NCBI RefSeq assembly: GCF_000297025.1
Contig: NZ_CAKD01000021.1
Location: 62,001 to 126,000 of the forward strand
Reading direction: 5' to 3'
Source: Lactobacillus pasteurii DSM 23907 = CRBIP 24.76
GTDB taxonomy: Bacteria; Bacillota; Bacilli; Lactobacillales; Lactobacillaceae
DNA: 64,000 bases
Part shown: one piece after another, positions 56,059-64,000 of the stretch
Numbering within the stretch: position 1 is the first letter of the stretch
Layout of the letters: each line of letters starts with the position of its first letter
Translations under genes and position numbers: made by a program
Notes under the pieces: generated by a model
The model's database searches: none
What the model was told of the DNA's origin: nothing
What the model saw: only the letters and a program-made list of their open reading frames with translations

Positions 56059-56265
56059 CTAGTCAGCTAGGTAAACATTAACACATTGAAGGCCATTTTT
56101 ACCCTGTGCTAATTCATATTTAACCCTTTGACCTACTTCTAAGCGCTTATATCCTTCTTCTTTGATTGCTGTATAAAAAACGAAATAAGATTTATGATTC
56201 ATATCATCATCGATAAATCCATATGGACTTCTAGGCTCAAATTGTTTTACGGTACCAAATCGCAT
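56059..56265 (-). CDS. Cold-shock-like domain protein, divergent
   Basis: This 68-residue protein looks like a cold-shock domain (beta-barrel that binds single-stranded nucleic acid): [21 protein letters not shown] at the start and a C-terminal GQRVKYELAQGKNGLQCVNV strand. The RNA-binding motif RNP1 (normally KGFGFI) is SPYGFI and RNP2 (normally VFVHF) is YFVFYT, so binding residues are partly changed. It overlaps the ileS stop by one base (TAATG). It may be a specialised, not cold-induced, member. Confidence 0.78.
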   Translation of the reverse strand: MRFGTVKQFEPRSPYGFIDDDMNHKSYFVFYTAIKEEGYKRLEVGQRVKYELAQGKNGLQCVNVYLAD

Positions 56266-59042
56266 TATTCTAATCCTTCTTCAAGCGCTGCTGGGAAGTT
56301 ATCTCTAACAATCTTAGCACAGCGACCACAAATAGTTGGTAATGCTTCATCTGCACCAATATCATTTCTGATCATTCGGCAACGTGGGCATTCTTCGCCA
56401 TCTGCATGCTTAACTTCAACTGCAAGATGTTCATACTTAGTTGCTTCTGCTGGAGCATCTTCTTGAATAATTGTTAATTTAGAAACAATCAAAATTTCTC
56501 TAAAGTCAGCATCCAAATTATCAAGAACTTTTCTACTTTCATCATCTGGATAGATAGTTACATCTGCTTCAAATGATTTGCCGATCAACTTGTCATTTCT
56601 AGCTGCTTCTAAAGCCTTCAAGATGTCATCACGAATAGCCATGAACTTTTGCCAGTTTTCAAGCAATTCATCATGATTTGTATAAGTTTCCACTTCAGGC
56701 ATGTTAGCTAATTGAACGAAATCTTCATCTTCTTTCAAGTAAGCCCAGATTTCTTCCATAGTGTGTGGCAAAATTGGAGTCAAAATCTTGTCTAACTTAA
56801 CAGCTGCGTCATAAATGACAGTTTGCATTGAACGTCTAGCCTTGCTATCAGCTGCTTCAATGTACAAAACATCCTTGGCAAAGTCTAAGTAGAAGGCAGA
56901 AAGATCATTGGAGATAAAGTTGAAAACCTTTTTGAATACAGTATTAAAGTCAAACTTGTCATATGCTGCTAAACAGTCAGCAACTAAATCATTCAATTTA
57001 ACTTCCATGTATTGGTCAACAGATCTTAAATCCTCATATGCAACTCTATTAGTTGCTGGTTCAAAGTCTGAAGTGTTTGCCAACATATATCTGAAAGTAT
57101 TTCTGATCTTACGGTAGCTTTCAGCTGCTTGGTTCAAAATATCATATGAAACTGCAACATCAGAAGTAGTGTCTGCTTGAGCAACCCATAAACGAATAAT
57201 TTCTGCACCCATCTTCTTAATTACGTCGGTAGGTGAAATTACATTACCCAAAGACTTAGACATCTTATGTCCCTTGTCATCCAAAACAAATCCTTGAGAC
57301 AAGATTTGCTTGTAAGGTGCTTTTCCAGTGTTGGCAACTGAAGTAATTAAACTTGAGTTGAACCAACCACGGTATTGGTCTGAACCTTCAAGGTATAAAC
57401 TTGCTGGGTATTGCAAACCATCGCGCTTTCTCATAACAGCAGCCCAAGAAGAACCTGAGTCAAACCATACATCGAGGATATCAGTTTCCTTCTTAAATTC
57501 GCCATTTGGTGAATGTTCAGATGTAAAGCCTTCTGGCAACAATTCCTTAGCAGTATGAGTATACCAAGCGTTTGATCCTTCTTTTTCAAAGATCTTGGCA
57601 ATGTGTTCAATGGTTTCTGCATTGATAATTGGAGTCCCGTCTTCTGCGTAGAAGATCGGCAATGGAACACCCCAAGCTCTTTGACGAGAAATTACCCAGT
57701 CTCCACGGTCCTTAATCATGTTGTAAAGACGAGTCTTACCCCATGATGGAACAAAGTTTGTCTTTTCAATTTCATCCAAAATTTCTTGTCTAAACGATGA
57801 AATCGAAGCAAACCATTGTGTGGTTGCACGGAAAATTACTGGCTTCTTAGTTCTCCAGTCGTGTGGGTATGAGTGGACGATCTTCTTAAGTTTAAGCAAA
57901 GCCTTAGCTTCTTCAAGCTTCTTAACCATCAATTCATCAACATCTTGGTAGAACATTCCAGCCAATTCAGGAATTTCATCAGTAAACTTACCTTGGTTAT
58001 CAACTGGACTGAAGATAGGAAGATCATACTTTTTACCAACATTGTAGTCGTCTTCACCAAAACCTGGTGCAGTATGAACTAAACCTGTACCACCATCTAA
58101 AGTTACGTGCAATCCTTCGATCAATAAGCTTTCGCGATCGAATAATGGGTGCTTAGCAGTCATGTATTCTAATTCTGCACCCTTTAGGCTCTTAACTACT
58201 TCATAATTTTCCCAACCAATTTGTTCAGCTACAGTGGTTAATAAGCCGTCTGCGACAACATATTTCTTATCACCAACTTTAACCACGTCATAAACGAATT
58301 TAGGGTTAACACAGATAGCTTCGTTAGCTGGAATAGTCCAAGGAGTAGTAGTCCAAATGATGAAGTAAGTATCATCATCAAGAATGCCTTTACCATCTTT
58401 TACTTGGAAAGCAACGTAGATAGTGTTAGCTTCAACGTCCTTATATTCAACTTCGGCTTCGGCTAAAGTTGATTCACTTGACCATGACCAGTAAACAGGC
58501 TTCTTACCCTTGTAGATATAGCCCTTCTTGTACATTTCACCAAAAACGCGAATTTCTTCTGCTTCAAATTCTGGTTGAAGAGTAATATATGGATGATCCC
58601 AATCTGCCATAACACCTAAGCGCATGAAATCTGCTTTTTGCTTAGCGATTTGTTCTTCAGCATATTGATGACAAAGTTCACGATATTTTGCCCGATCCAT
58701 TGTCTTGCGATCAACGCCTTGTTTAGCAAGTTGTTGTTCAATTGGAAGACCGTGAGTATCCCAACCTGGTACATACGGTGCATAAAAGCCACGCATACCC
58801 TTGTAACGTACAATAATATCTTTTGATACCTTGTTCAAAGAGTGACCCATGTGAATATTGCCGTTAGCAAATGGAGGGCCATCATGTAAATCAAATCTTT
58901 CGTGACCTTGATTTAGCTTAAGTCTTCTTTGGTAAATATCATTGTCTAACCAGTCTTTTTGCCATTCTGCTTCGCGTACGGGCAAATTGCCGCGCATCTT
59001 GAATTTAGTTTTACCCAAATTCAAAGTCTCTTTAATTTTCAT
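56265..59042 (-). CDS. ileS: Isoleucyl-tRNA synthetase
   Basis: IleRS of 925 residues charges tRNA-Ile. The class I motif HMGH is at 64-67 (GNIHMGH), the KMSKS motif near 595, editing domain residues in between, and a C-terminal zinc finger with Cys in [10 protein letters not shown] and CGRC. GAGAGG precedes the ATG. The gene is under a T-box leader with an Ile specifier (59060-59256). Confidence 0.97.
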   Translation of the reverse strand: MKIKETLNLGKTKFKMRGNLPVREAEWQKDWLDNDIYQRRLKLNQGHERFDLHDGPPFANGNIHMGHSLNKVSKDIIVRYKGMRGFYAPYVPGWDTHGLPIEQQLAKQGVDRKTMDRAKYRELCHQYAEEQIAKQKADFMRLGVMADWDHPYITLQPEFEAEEIRVFGEMYKKGYIYKGKKPVYWSWSSESTLAEAEVEYKDVEANTIYVAFQVKDGKGILDDDTYFIIWTTTPWTIPANEAICVNPKFVYDVVKVGDKKYVVADGLLTTVAEQIGWENYEVVKSLKGAELEYMTAKHPLFDRESLLIEGLHVTLDGGTGLVHTAPGFGEDDYNVGKKYDLPIFSPVDNQGKFTDEIPELAGMFYQDVDELMVKKLEEAKALLKLKKIVHSYPHDWRTKKPVIFRATTQWFASISSFRQEILDEIEKTNFVPSWGKTRLYNMIKDRGDWVISRQRAWGVPLPIFYAEDGTPIINAETIEHIAKIFEKEGSNAWYTHTAKELLPEGFTSEHSPNGEFKKETDILDVWFDSGSSWAAVMRKRDGLQYPASLYLEGSDQYRGWFNSSLITSVANTGKAPYKQILSQGFVLDDKGHKMSKSLGNVISPTDVIKKMGAEIIRLWVAQADTTSDVAVSYDILNQAAESYRKIRNTFRYMLANTSDFEPATNRVAYEDLRSVDQYMEVKLNDLVADCLAAYDKFDFNTVFKKVFNFISNDLSAFYLDFAKDVLYIEAADSKARRSMQTVIYDAAVKLDKILTPILPHTMEEIWAYLKEDEDFVQLANMPEVETYTNHDELLENWQKFMAIRDDILKALEAARNDKLIGKSFEADVTIYPDDESRKVLDNLDADFREILIVSKLTIIQEDAPAEATKYEHLAVEVKHADGEECPRCRMIRNDIGADEALPTICGRCAKIVRDNFPAALEEGLE

Positions 59043-59059
59043 AAAAATCCTCTCTAAAA

Positions 59060-59256
59060 AAACAAAACCCCGTCCTAATTAGGACGAGGTTAACCGTGGT
59101 ACCACCTAAATTGAGCTACTGCTCCACTTGGCTTTGCGTAACGTGCAAAAAATCGAATAGGCCAATTGGCAGCTGATCAACTTATTCAGGCTCTAATGCT
59201 GATCTTTCACCGTCATCAGCTCGCTGATATGCCATAAAGTTTTACTGTCGGTCTAT
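59060..59256 (-). promoter_or_regulatory. T-box riboswitch controlling ileS
   Basis: The leader has the T-box AGGTGGTACCACGG (59107-59094), followed by a 10-base-pair terminator (59090-59067, T run after it). Upstream a Stem I-like fold contains GCGAGCTGAT and GGTGAAAG; AUC (59177-59175), just after the AAGTT arm, is the likely specifier, an Ile codon, which agrees with ileS downstream. Uncharged tRNA-Ile would pair with the T-box and stop termination. The divIVA stop lies directly upstream. Confidence 0.92.
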
Positions 59257-59258
59257 TA

Positions 59259-60074
59259 TTAATTATGATCTTTATAATTATCCGGAAAAACAATTGTAGG
59301 TGCATTATCACTGAAATTGATTTCAGGATTACTGCGATCAACTGTTTCTTGACTCGGACTGTCACCAGACAAAATGGTAGATGAGCTATCCAGATCATCA
59401 GGTTCTTGAGTAGAGTTTAAGCCATCTAAGTCCTCGTTGTCAATAATATCCGGCTCATCATCATCAATTTCATCGTCTAAAGCGGATTCACGAGCAAATT
59501 CTTCCTCTTGACTTTGAGCATAAGACAATGGTTCAGAGCCATCTCCTGGATAAAATCTTTCAGTATGATAAAACTCATCCAAAGTATGTTGCCAATTTTC
59601 ATCTGACAAATCATTGATTTGCTTCTCTAACAAATCCTGAATATGCTTTCTGAAAACAGCAACTTCTTCCTTAATTCGCTTATAATCAGCTGAAATAGTT
59701 TCTTGTTGTTGCTTTTGGAAGTTGGTATCAGTTTCTGCTTGTTTCTTAGCATCCTCAATAATTTGAGCTGCTTCTTTTTCTGCTGCCAATTTCAATTCGT
59801 TAGCAGATTGTCTTGCAGAAACCAAAACATCGTTAACTTCCATTTTCTTCTTGTTATAGTCATCGACTTGACTTTGAAGCTTTTCAATCTTTTCGTCTTG
59901 AGCTACGATCTGGTTCTTCAGATCGATCATTTCATCTAAAGTATCACCATAGCTATCAACAATATCATCCAAAAAAGAATCTACTTCATATCTATCATAG
60001 CCATTGCGACCTCGACGGGTAAACTCTTTATTATGAATATCCATTGGAGTTATTTGTTTCTTTTTGCTTGCCAA
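59259..60074 (-). CDS. divIVA: Cell division protein DivIVA
   Basis: DivIVA is a coiled-coil protein that marks curved membrane at poles and septa. The N-terminal lipid-binding region reads ITPMDIHNKEFTRRGRNGYDRYEVDSFLDDI, then long coiled coils (about 45-165), and an acidic disordered tail (Asp/Glu/Ser rich, 195-270). The 271-residue length is ordinary for lactobacilli. I use the TTG at 60074, 12 bases after AAAGGTGG; it lies inside the end of ylmH. It is last in the division cluster. Confidence 0.92.
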   Translation of the reverse strand: MASKKKQITPMDIHNKEFTRRGRNGYDRYEVDSFLDDIVDSYGDTLDEMIDLKNQIVAQDEKIEKLQSQVDDYNKKKMEVNDVLVSARQSANELKLAAEKEAAQIIEDAKKQAETDTNFQKQQQETISADYKRIKEEVAVFRKHIQDLLEKQINDLSDENWQHTLDEFYHTERFYPGDGSEPLSYAQSQEEEFARESALDDEIDDDEPDIIDNEDLDGLNSTQEPDDLDSSSTILSGDSPSQETVDRSNPEINFSDNAPTIVFPDNYKDHN

Positions 60075-60853
60075 AACTTTAGCACCACCTTTAATTTACC
60101 TTTTTTAGTTGCTTGAACATCTAAAACTTGAGCACGTCCAAGATGACGCAAACTAATAATATCATTCACCTTAACTATTATATTAGAATTTTTTGTCTCA
60201 AGCCAATTTAATTTTGCCTGTCCACCTTCGATTAACTGCTTAATCTGCACGCGACTTTGTTTGCTAAGCGACGACAAAATTGCGTCAAGTCGCATCGAAG
60301 AAACAATCGCTGTAACTTCAATTGAATTATCTTCTGGAACAAGGACCTCTTTTGGACTAATTTGTTTGATTCTAACTTTATTTTTTCCGATTCGAGAAAT
60401 TTGGTCTGTGAAAAATACAGCTAAGTCTTTTTTGACAAAAAATTGCCAGCGTCCCATACCGTCGCCAATTATATCGCCAAAAGTATTTAAACTAACTCCA
60501 GAATTGGCTAGAGTTCCGAGAATATCGCTGTGCCTTAAAGATATAAATTTGCTTGGATATTCTATCTCAAGTGGAACAATTTCAAAATCATCGGGCAAAA
60601 TACCATTCCAATTCGACGATAAGTATACACGCCGGCGTTCAGAATCTTTGTAACCACCATAGCTTTGAATTAGGCTTGCTTGCCCTATTACCTCATTTAG
60701 AATATATCTTTGAGCAGGATCCAAAAAACTAGTTAAAATTTCGTCATCAGAATACATTAGACGGTTATAAATATCGATGATTTCATCAATATCGCTGCTT
60801 TTTCCGTATCTGGAATAAAACCATTCTTTGTTTTTCTTTGCTTTCACATTCAT
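60050..60853 (-). CDS. ylmH: YlmH, S4-domain RNA-binding protein
   Basis: YlmH is a 267-residue cytoplasmic protein found in the division cluster of Gram-positives. Its C-terminal part (about 185-245) is an S4 RNA-binding domain (LSSLSKQSRVQIKQLIEGGQAKLN), and the N-terminal part is the family-specific domain. Relatives bind ribosomes and help rescue or quality control. A terminator lies just upstream (60869-60892) between ylmG and ylmH. The end overlaps divIVA by 25 bases. The ribosome binding site is weak. Confidence 0.9.
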   Translation of the reverse strand: MNVKAKKNKEWFYSRYGKSSDIDEIIDIYNRLMYSDDEILTSFLDPAQRYILNEVIGQASLIQSYGGYKDSERRRVYLSSNWNGILPDDFEIVPLEIEYPSKFISLRHSDILGTLANSGVSLNTFGDIIGDGMGRWQFFVKKDLAVFFTDQISRIGKNKVRIKQISPKEVLVPEDNSIEVTAIVSSMRLDAILSSLSKQSRVQIKQLIEGGQAKLNWLETKNSNIIVKVNDIISLRHLGRAQVLDVQATKKGKLKVVLKFWQAKRNK

Positions 60854-60868
60854 AGTAGTTTCAAAAAT

Positions 60869-60892
60869 AAAAGCGAGGCAAATCCTCGCTTT
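60869..60892 (-). terminator. Intrinsic terminator between ylmG and ylmH
   Basis: On the minus strand AAAAGCGAGG and CCTCGCTTTT form a perfect 10-base-pair stem starting right after the ylmG stop. The T run is interrupted by an A, so leaky termination within the cluster is likely. Confidence 0.8.
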
Positions 60893-61198
60893 TTATCCAA
60901 ATAATTTAAGTAAAATATTGTACAACCAAAATATTGCCTTGGTTTGAATGAAATAAAGTACAAGCAGTGCTAGCACCGATGATAGATCTATTCCAATCGA
61001 ATAAGCCAATTGCTTAATTGGGCCTATTCTAAAAAGATTTAGATAAGGATCAACGATTCTATCTAGCAACTTACCCACTGTTGAATTCGCCAAAAACGGC
61101 ATCCAACTCATAATGGCATCAATTACAATACAGATGGAATAAAACCAAAGGATGTATTGTAGAGCCATAATGATGTAATAAACTACCATCATTCCCAT
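60893..61198 (-). CDS. ylmG: YggT/YlmG family membrane protein
   Basis: This 101-residue protein has two membrane regions (about 4-30 and 68-95) and the signature ILWFYSICIVIDAIMSWMPF...LDRIVDPYLNLFR. YlmG proteins occur in division clusters and affect shape or division; the mechanism is not known. The start overlaps the sepF stop by one base (TAATG). A second ATG two codons later is possible. Confidence 0.92.
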   Translation of the reverse strand: MGMMVVYYIIMALQYILWFYSICIVIDAIMSWMPFLANSTVGKLLDRIVDPYLNLFRIGPIKQLAYSIGIDLSSVLALLVLYFIQTKAIFWLYNILLKLFG

Positions 61199-61635
61199 TA
61201 ATTTAGGTTATCTTTCTTATCAACTAAATCGCTAATTTTGCCATCTGTTTGAAACTTTGGTGGAGTAGCCAAGAAAATCTTATCGCCAATCCTTTGAATT
61301 TCCCCATTCAAAGCATAAACAGTACCTGTAATAAAATCAACGATTCTTCTAGCCGAGCTGTCTTCCATCCGACTAAAATTAATCACAACTGCTTTATTTT
61401 TCAATAAGTTTTGTGCAACATCTTTTGCATCAGAATAAACACGAGGCTCATAAAGGACAATTTGACTCTTTGCGGAATCGATTCCCGCCTTTATTGACAC
61501 CACGTTGTTGCGATTAATTGAATTCAACGGTGCTTGAGAACTCTCAGTATTTTCTTGTGGTTGAGCATACTCTTCTTCATCGTATAACTCATCATCATCC
61601 GAAATACCAAGGAACTTTCCAAAATCAAAAGCCAT
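61198..61635 (-). CDS. sepF: Cell division protein SepF
   Basis: SepF is a membrane-binding protein that organises FtsZ filaments. The 145-residue protein has an N-terminal amphipathic membrane helix (MAFDFGKFLGI), an acidic linker, and the C-terminal SepF domain (VVLY...ARRIVDFITGTVYALNGEIQRIGDKIFLATP). It lies 15 bases after ftsZ. Length and order are typical. Confidence 0.95.
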   Translation of the reverse strand: MAFDFGKFLGISDDDELYDEEEYAQPQENTESSQAPLNSINRNNVVSIKAGIDSAKSQIVLYEPRVYSDAKDVAQNLLKNKAVVINFSRMEDSSARRIVDFITGTVYALNGEIQRIGDKIFLATPPKFQTDGKISDLVDKKDNLN

Positions 61636-61650
61636 TATTTATGCTCCTAA

Positions 61651-62988
61651 CTAATTTTCACCACGGTGCTTAAAAAATGGAATGCTACTGTTGTCGTCAT
61701 CATCATCTGAAGCACTTGTTTCAATTTGTGGGATACTATTTGCTTGATCTACATTGTTAAATGCATCAAAATCATCTTGTTCTTGAACTGCATGAGCACG
61801 ACGAGTTCCAGTTGAAGCTGGACTTTCATTCAATCCCCAAATATCATTAGGGTCATCAATTGCCAAAGAACTGTGTGGCTTAGCCTGGTTTAGTTGCGGC
61901 TTAGGTTGAACTTCTGGCTGTGGTTGCACTGGAGCTGCTTTTTGTTCAGCAACTTCAGCTTGTGGTTTAGCTTCTCTACCAGAAACTTGATGACCACGAC
62001 CTGGCATTTGCTTTGATGCTCTTTCTTCAACTTCTGAGTCAATTCCAGTTGCAATTACTGTAACAACAACTTCATCACCTAAGTTTGGATTAATTGACGT
62101 ACCGAAGATAATGTTAACATCGTCGCCAGCTGCCTTAGATACGATTTCTGAAGCATCTTGAGCTTCAAACAAAGTCAAATCTGGTCCACCAGTAATATTC
62201 AATAGAACTTGCTTTGCACCATCAATTGATACTTCAAGCAATGGAGATGAAATAGCCAACTTAGTAGCTTCAACTGTTCTGTTTTCGCCACTAGCACGAC
62301 CAATTCCCATCAAAGCAGCACCTTGGTTCTCCATAACTGTCTTAACATCGGCAAAGTCAAGGTTCACGTAGTCAGTTGAAGTAATCAAGTCTGAAATACC
62401 TTGAACACCTTGCTTAAGAACGTTGTCTGCTTCCTTGAAGGCATCCATCATTGGGGTCTTCTTATCAACCATTTCTAGCAAGCGGTTGTTAGCGATGATA
62501 ACTAAAGTATCAACGTATTGCTTTAATTGAGTAATACCTTCTGCAGCGTTTCTAGCACGCTTAGGTCCTTCAAAAGTAAACGGACGAGTAACAACACCAA
62601 CAGTTAAAGCACCTGTTTCACGAGCAATTTTTGCAACAACTGGAGCTGCACCAGTTCCAGTTCCACCACCCATTCCGGCAGTTATGAAAATCATATCTGC
62701 ACCTTTAAGTGCATCTTCAATTGTTTGTTCACTTTCTTCAGCAGCTTTTTGCCCAACTTCTGGATGAGAACCAGCACCTAAACCTCTAGTAAGCTTAGGT
62801 CCTAATTGAATCTTTTCTTCTGCTTTATTACTATTTAATGCTTGGACATCAGTGTTAGCTGCAATAAAGGAAACACCTTGTACGCCATCGTCAATCATTC
62901 TGTTAACGGCATTACCACCGGCACCACCAACACCGATTACCTTAATGACAGCGTTCTTGTTGTCATCTGAATCGAATGTAAAATCCAT
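61651..62988 (-). CDS. ftsZ: Cell division protein FtsZ
   Basis: FtsZ is the tubulin-like GTPase forming the division ring. The GTP-binding motif [10 protein letters not shown] is near 107-116, the T7 loop region [11 protein letters not shown] near 205, and the C-terminal conserved peptide ([10 protein letters not shown]) is at the end after a long Gln/Pro-rich linker (about 330-430). Length 445 is usual for lactobacilli. It is preceded by ftsA at 15 bases. Confidence 0.98.
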   Translation of the reverse strand: MDFTFDSDDNKNAVIKVIGVGGAGGNAVNRMIDDGVQGVSFIAANTDVQALNSNKAEEKIQLGPKLTRGLGAGSHPEVGQKAAEESEQTIEDALKGADMIFITAGMGGGTGTGAAPVVAKIARETGALTVGVVTRPFTFEGPKRARNAAEGITQLKQYVDTLVIIANNRLLEMVDKKTPMMDAFKEADNVLKQGVQGISDLITSTDYVNLDFADVKTVMENQGAALMGIGRASGENRTVEATKLAISSPLLEVSIDGAKQVLLNITGGPDLTLFEAQDASEIVSKAAGDDVNIIFGTSINPNLGDEVVVTVIATGIDSEVEERASKQMPGRGHQVSGREAKPQAEVAEQKAAPVQPQPEVQPKPQLNQAKPHSSLAIDDPNDIWGLNESPASTGTRRAHAVQEQDDFDAFNNVDQANSIPQIETSASDDDDDNSSIPFFKHRGEN

Positions 62989-63003
62989 CTAAATTAACCA
63001 CCT

Positions 63004-64000
63004 TTAATCAAAGAACTTCTTGAAAAAGCTTTTTACGCTTCCAGTTCTCATTTTTGAATCTTTCGCTTGTTTTTGTGAAGAAGCTGATCTTCCTTTTTCT
63101 TTATTATTATAAGCTACTTTGCTTTCAGTTTCACTATCAGAGACTGTTCTTTTAGGAATTTTTTCTCTTTGCACATGTGGTGCAGGAGTTTCTTTCTTTA
63201 GAATAGTCGTTCCATAAATAGCAGAATTGACCAAATTGTCAATTTCTGACAATCTCGTAGCATAAATCACAATGCCATATGCTGCTGCATAAATTGGATT
63301 TCGCATTCCCATTTGTGAAGGTTGATAAATTCTTGTCTTAGTTGACAAAGTATTTTCGACAATTGTATCAATACCTTGCAACAGACTTGTTCCACCAGTA
63401 ATTACTATTCCACCTGGCAATTTTAGCGCATTAGTCTTGGCTAATCCTTTACCTATTCTCGTGGTCATCTGCATAACTCTTGCGTTAATAATTTCGCTCA
63501 AGTATTTTTCTGTGACCATCTTTTGACCATTGGAACCGACGCTGTTAACAGCAAACTGATCCTTATCTGAAGCTAACTCAGGATCGGCATAGCCATAATC
63601 CAATTTGATTTGTTCAGCATCCTTTTTAGACGTACTTAATACTATCGAAATATCATTAGTAATATCGCTACCACCTTCAAGATCAATCTTGGCATACTTG
63701 ATCTGTCCTTCGTGAATAACTGTGGCGGTAGTGGTACCTCCACCCAAATCTAGTATAATTGAACCGAAAGTTCTTTCTCCTTCGTCTAAAGCAACACTTG
63801 CAATAGCTAAAGGAGTTGGTACAAAGAAACTATTCTTATAGCCAGCACGTTCTACTGCTTTTCTGATGTTGTGAAGTGGACCAGAAGGTGCGGTCAAAAG
63901 CACTCCACGTACAGCTAAAGAATGCGCGATCATCTTTCTAGGATCGTCTACATCAGTTTTACCATCAATCATAAATCTATTTGGCAAGAATGAGATAGGA
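63004..64000 (-). CDS. ftsA: Cell division protein FtsA, 5' end outside window
   Basis: FtsA is the actin-like protein that ties FtsZ to the membrane. The visible C-terminal part (about 332 residues) includes the ATP-binding DLGGGTTTATV, GGTSLLQGID and the IDGKTDVDDPRKMI region of subdomain 1C. The reading frame continues to the window edge, so the true start is to the right; a TTG at 63987 is only an internal codon. The end has a basic tail and the membrane-targeting helix (VKSFFKKFFD). Confidence 0.94.
   Translation of the reverse strand, partial: PISFLPNRFMIDGKTDVDDPRKMIAHSLAVRGVLLTAPSGPLHNIRKAVERAGYKNSFFVPTPLAIASVALDEGERTFGSIILDLGGGTTTATVIHEGQIKYAKIDLEGGSDITNDISIVLSTSKKDAEQIKLDYGYADPELASDKDQFAVNSVGSNGQKMVTEKYLSEIINARVMQMTTRIGKGLAKTNALKLPGGIVITGGTSLLQGIDTIVENTLSTKTRIYQPSQMGMRNPIYAAAYGIVIYATRLSEIDNLVNSAIYGTTILKKETPAPHVQREKIPKRTVSDSETESKVAYNNKEKGRSASSQKQAKDSKMRTGSVKSFFKKFFD

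Noticed and set aside
60261-60653. 130-codon open frame opposite ylmH
   Set aside because: It lies within a conserved gene, with no start signal or family resemblance.
63952-63987. FtsA starting at the TTG at 63987
   Set aside because: The frame continues to the window edge with FtsA-like sequence, so the visible part is a C-terminal fragment.

Overview
The window is AT-rich Firmicute chromosome, almost certainly from a Lactobacillus of the acidophilus/gasseri/johnsonii group. The evidence is the gene content and order (rpoY-rnjA pair, comEA-comEC-holA facing rpsT, ftsW-ylbG-rsmD-coaD-sepM, ftsA-ftsZ-sepF-ylmG-ylmH-divIVA followed by a T-box and ileS), strong AGGAGG-type ribosome binding sites, several TTG/GTG starts, and the absence of sporulation or respiratory genes. 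Species level is inference. Nearly everything is core genome: I found no prophage, insertion sequence, CRISPR array, rRNA or tRNA gene.

Layout. 1-4416: the 5' part of dnaE (minus strand, runs off the left edge), a small membrane protein, a 5'-nucleotidase-like phosphoesterase, rpmF (zinc-independent L32) and a LapA-like protein. 4423-14071: RNase Z with an SDR oxidoreductase, an OatA-like acyltransferase, obgE, uvrC, a DedA protein, a Cof-type phosphatase and coaBC. 14161-20284: a sugar-uptake island for beta-glucosides, with a cellobiose-type PTS operon (IIB, IIA, an unknown membrane protein, IIC) on the minus strand, a divergent GntR regulator plus a 6-phospho-beta-glucosidase on the plus strand, and a second GntR regulator at the far end. 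Related TTTACA-containing operator sequences lie at all four promoters, and a perfect cre (CcpA) sequence lies inside the bglA operator. 20340-22706: nucleoside hydrolase, Nudix, a membrane protein and a 47-residue conserved small protein. 22757-32570: an ABC-F ATPase with a structured RNA upstream, then engB, clpX, tig, tuf, a TPR protein, rnjB and rpsO.

32775-40646: rpsT, holA, comEC, comEA, sepM, coaD, rsmD, ylbG, ftsW. 40814-46617: typA with a hairpin/terminator leader, def, rpoY, rnjA and a lipid kinase. 46678-55166: a DUF1828-like protein with a sequestered ribosome binding site, recD2, a TPR protein, a histidine phosphatase, a second Cof-type phosphatase, then the tRNA-thiolation/methyl-cycle group mnmA, a DUF1831 protein, a cysteine desulfurase and mtnN. 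55182-64000: a small membrane protein, a Nudix ADP-sugar pyrophosphatase, a divergent cold-shock-like protein, ileS under a T-box, then the cell-division genes divIVA, ylmH, ylmG, sepF, ftsZ and the 3' part of ftsA (runs off the right edge).

How the genes work together. The IIB-IIA-IIC permease would import and phosphorylate a beta-glucoside, which the GH1 enzyme would cleave, under local GntR control and global CcpA control. RNase J1 and J2 with the RNA polymerase epsilon subunit, RNase Z, Obg, TypA, EF-Tu, S15, S20 and L32 serve RNA turnover and translation. FtsA/FtsZ/SepF/YlmG/DivIVA/FtsW serve division. Cysteine desulfurase supplies sulfur for MnmA. No wholly new system stands out. The most interesting undescribed signals are regulatory: the RNA upstream of the ABC-F gene, the overlapping GntR-operator/cre element, the typA leader, and the hairpin over the DUF1828-like gene's ribosome binding site.
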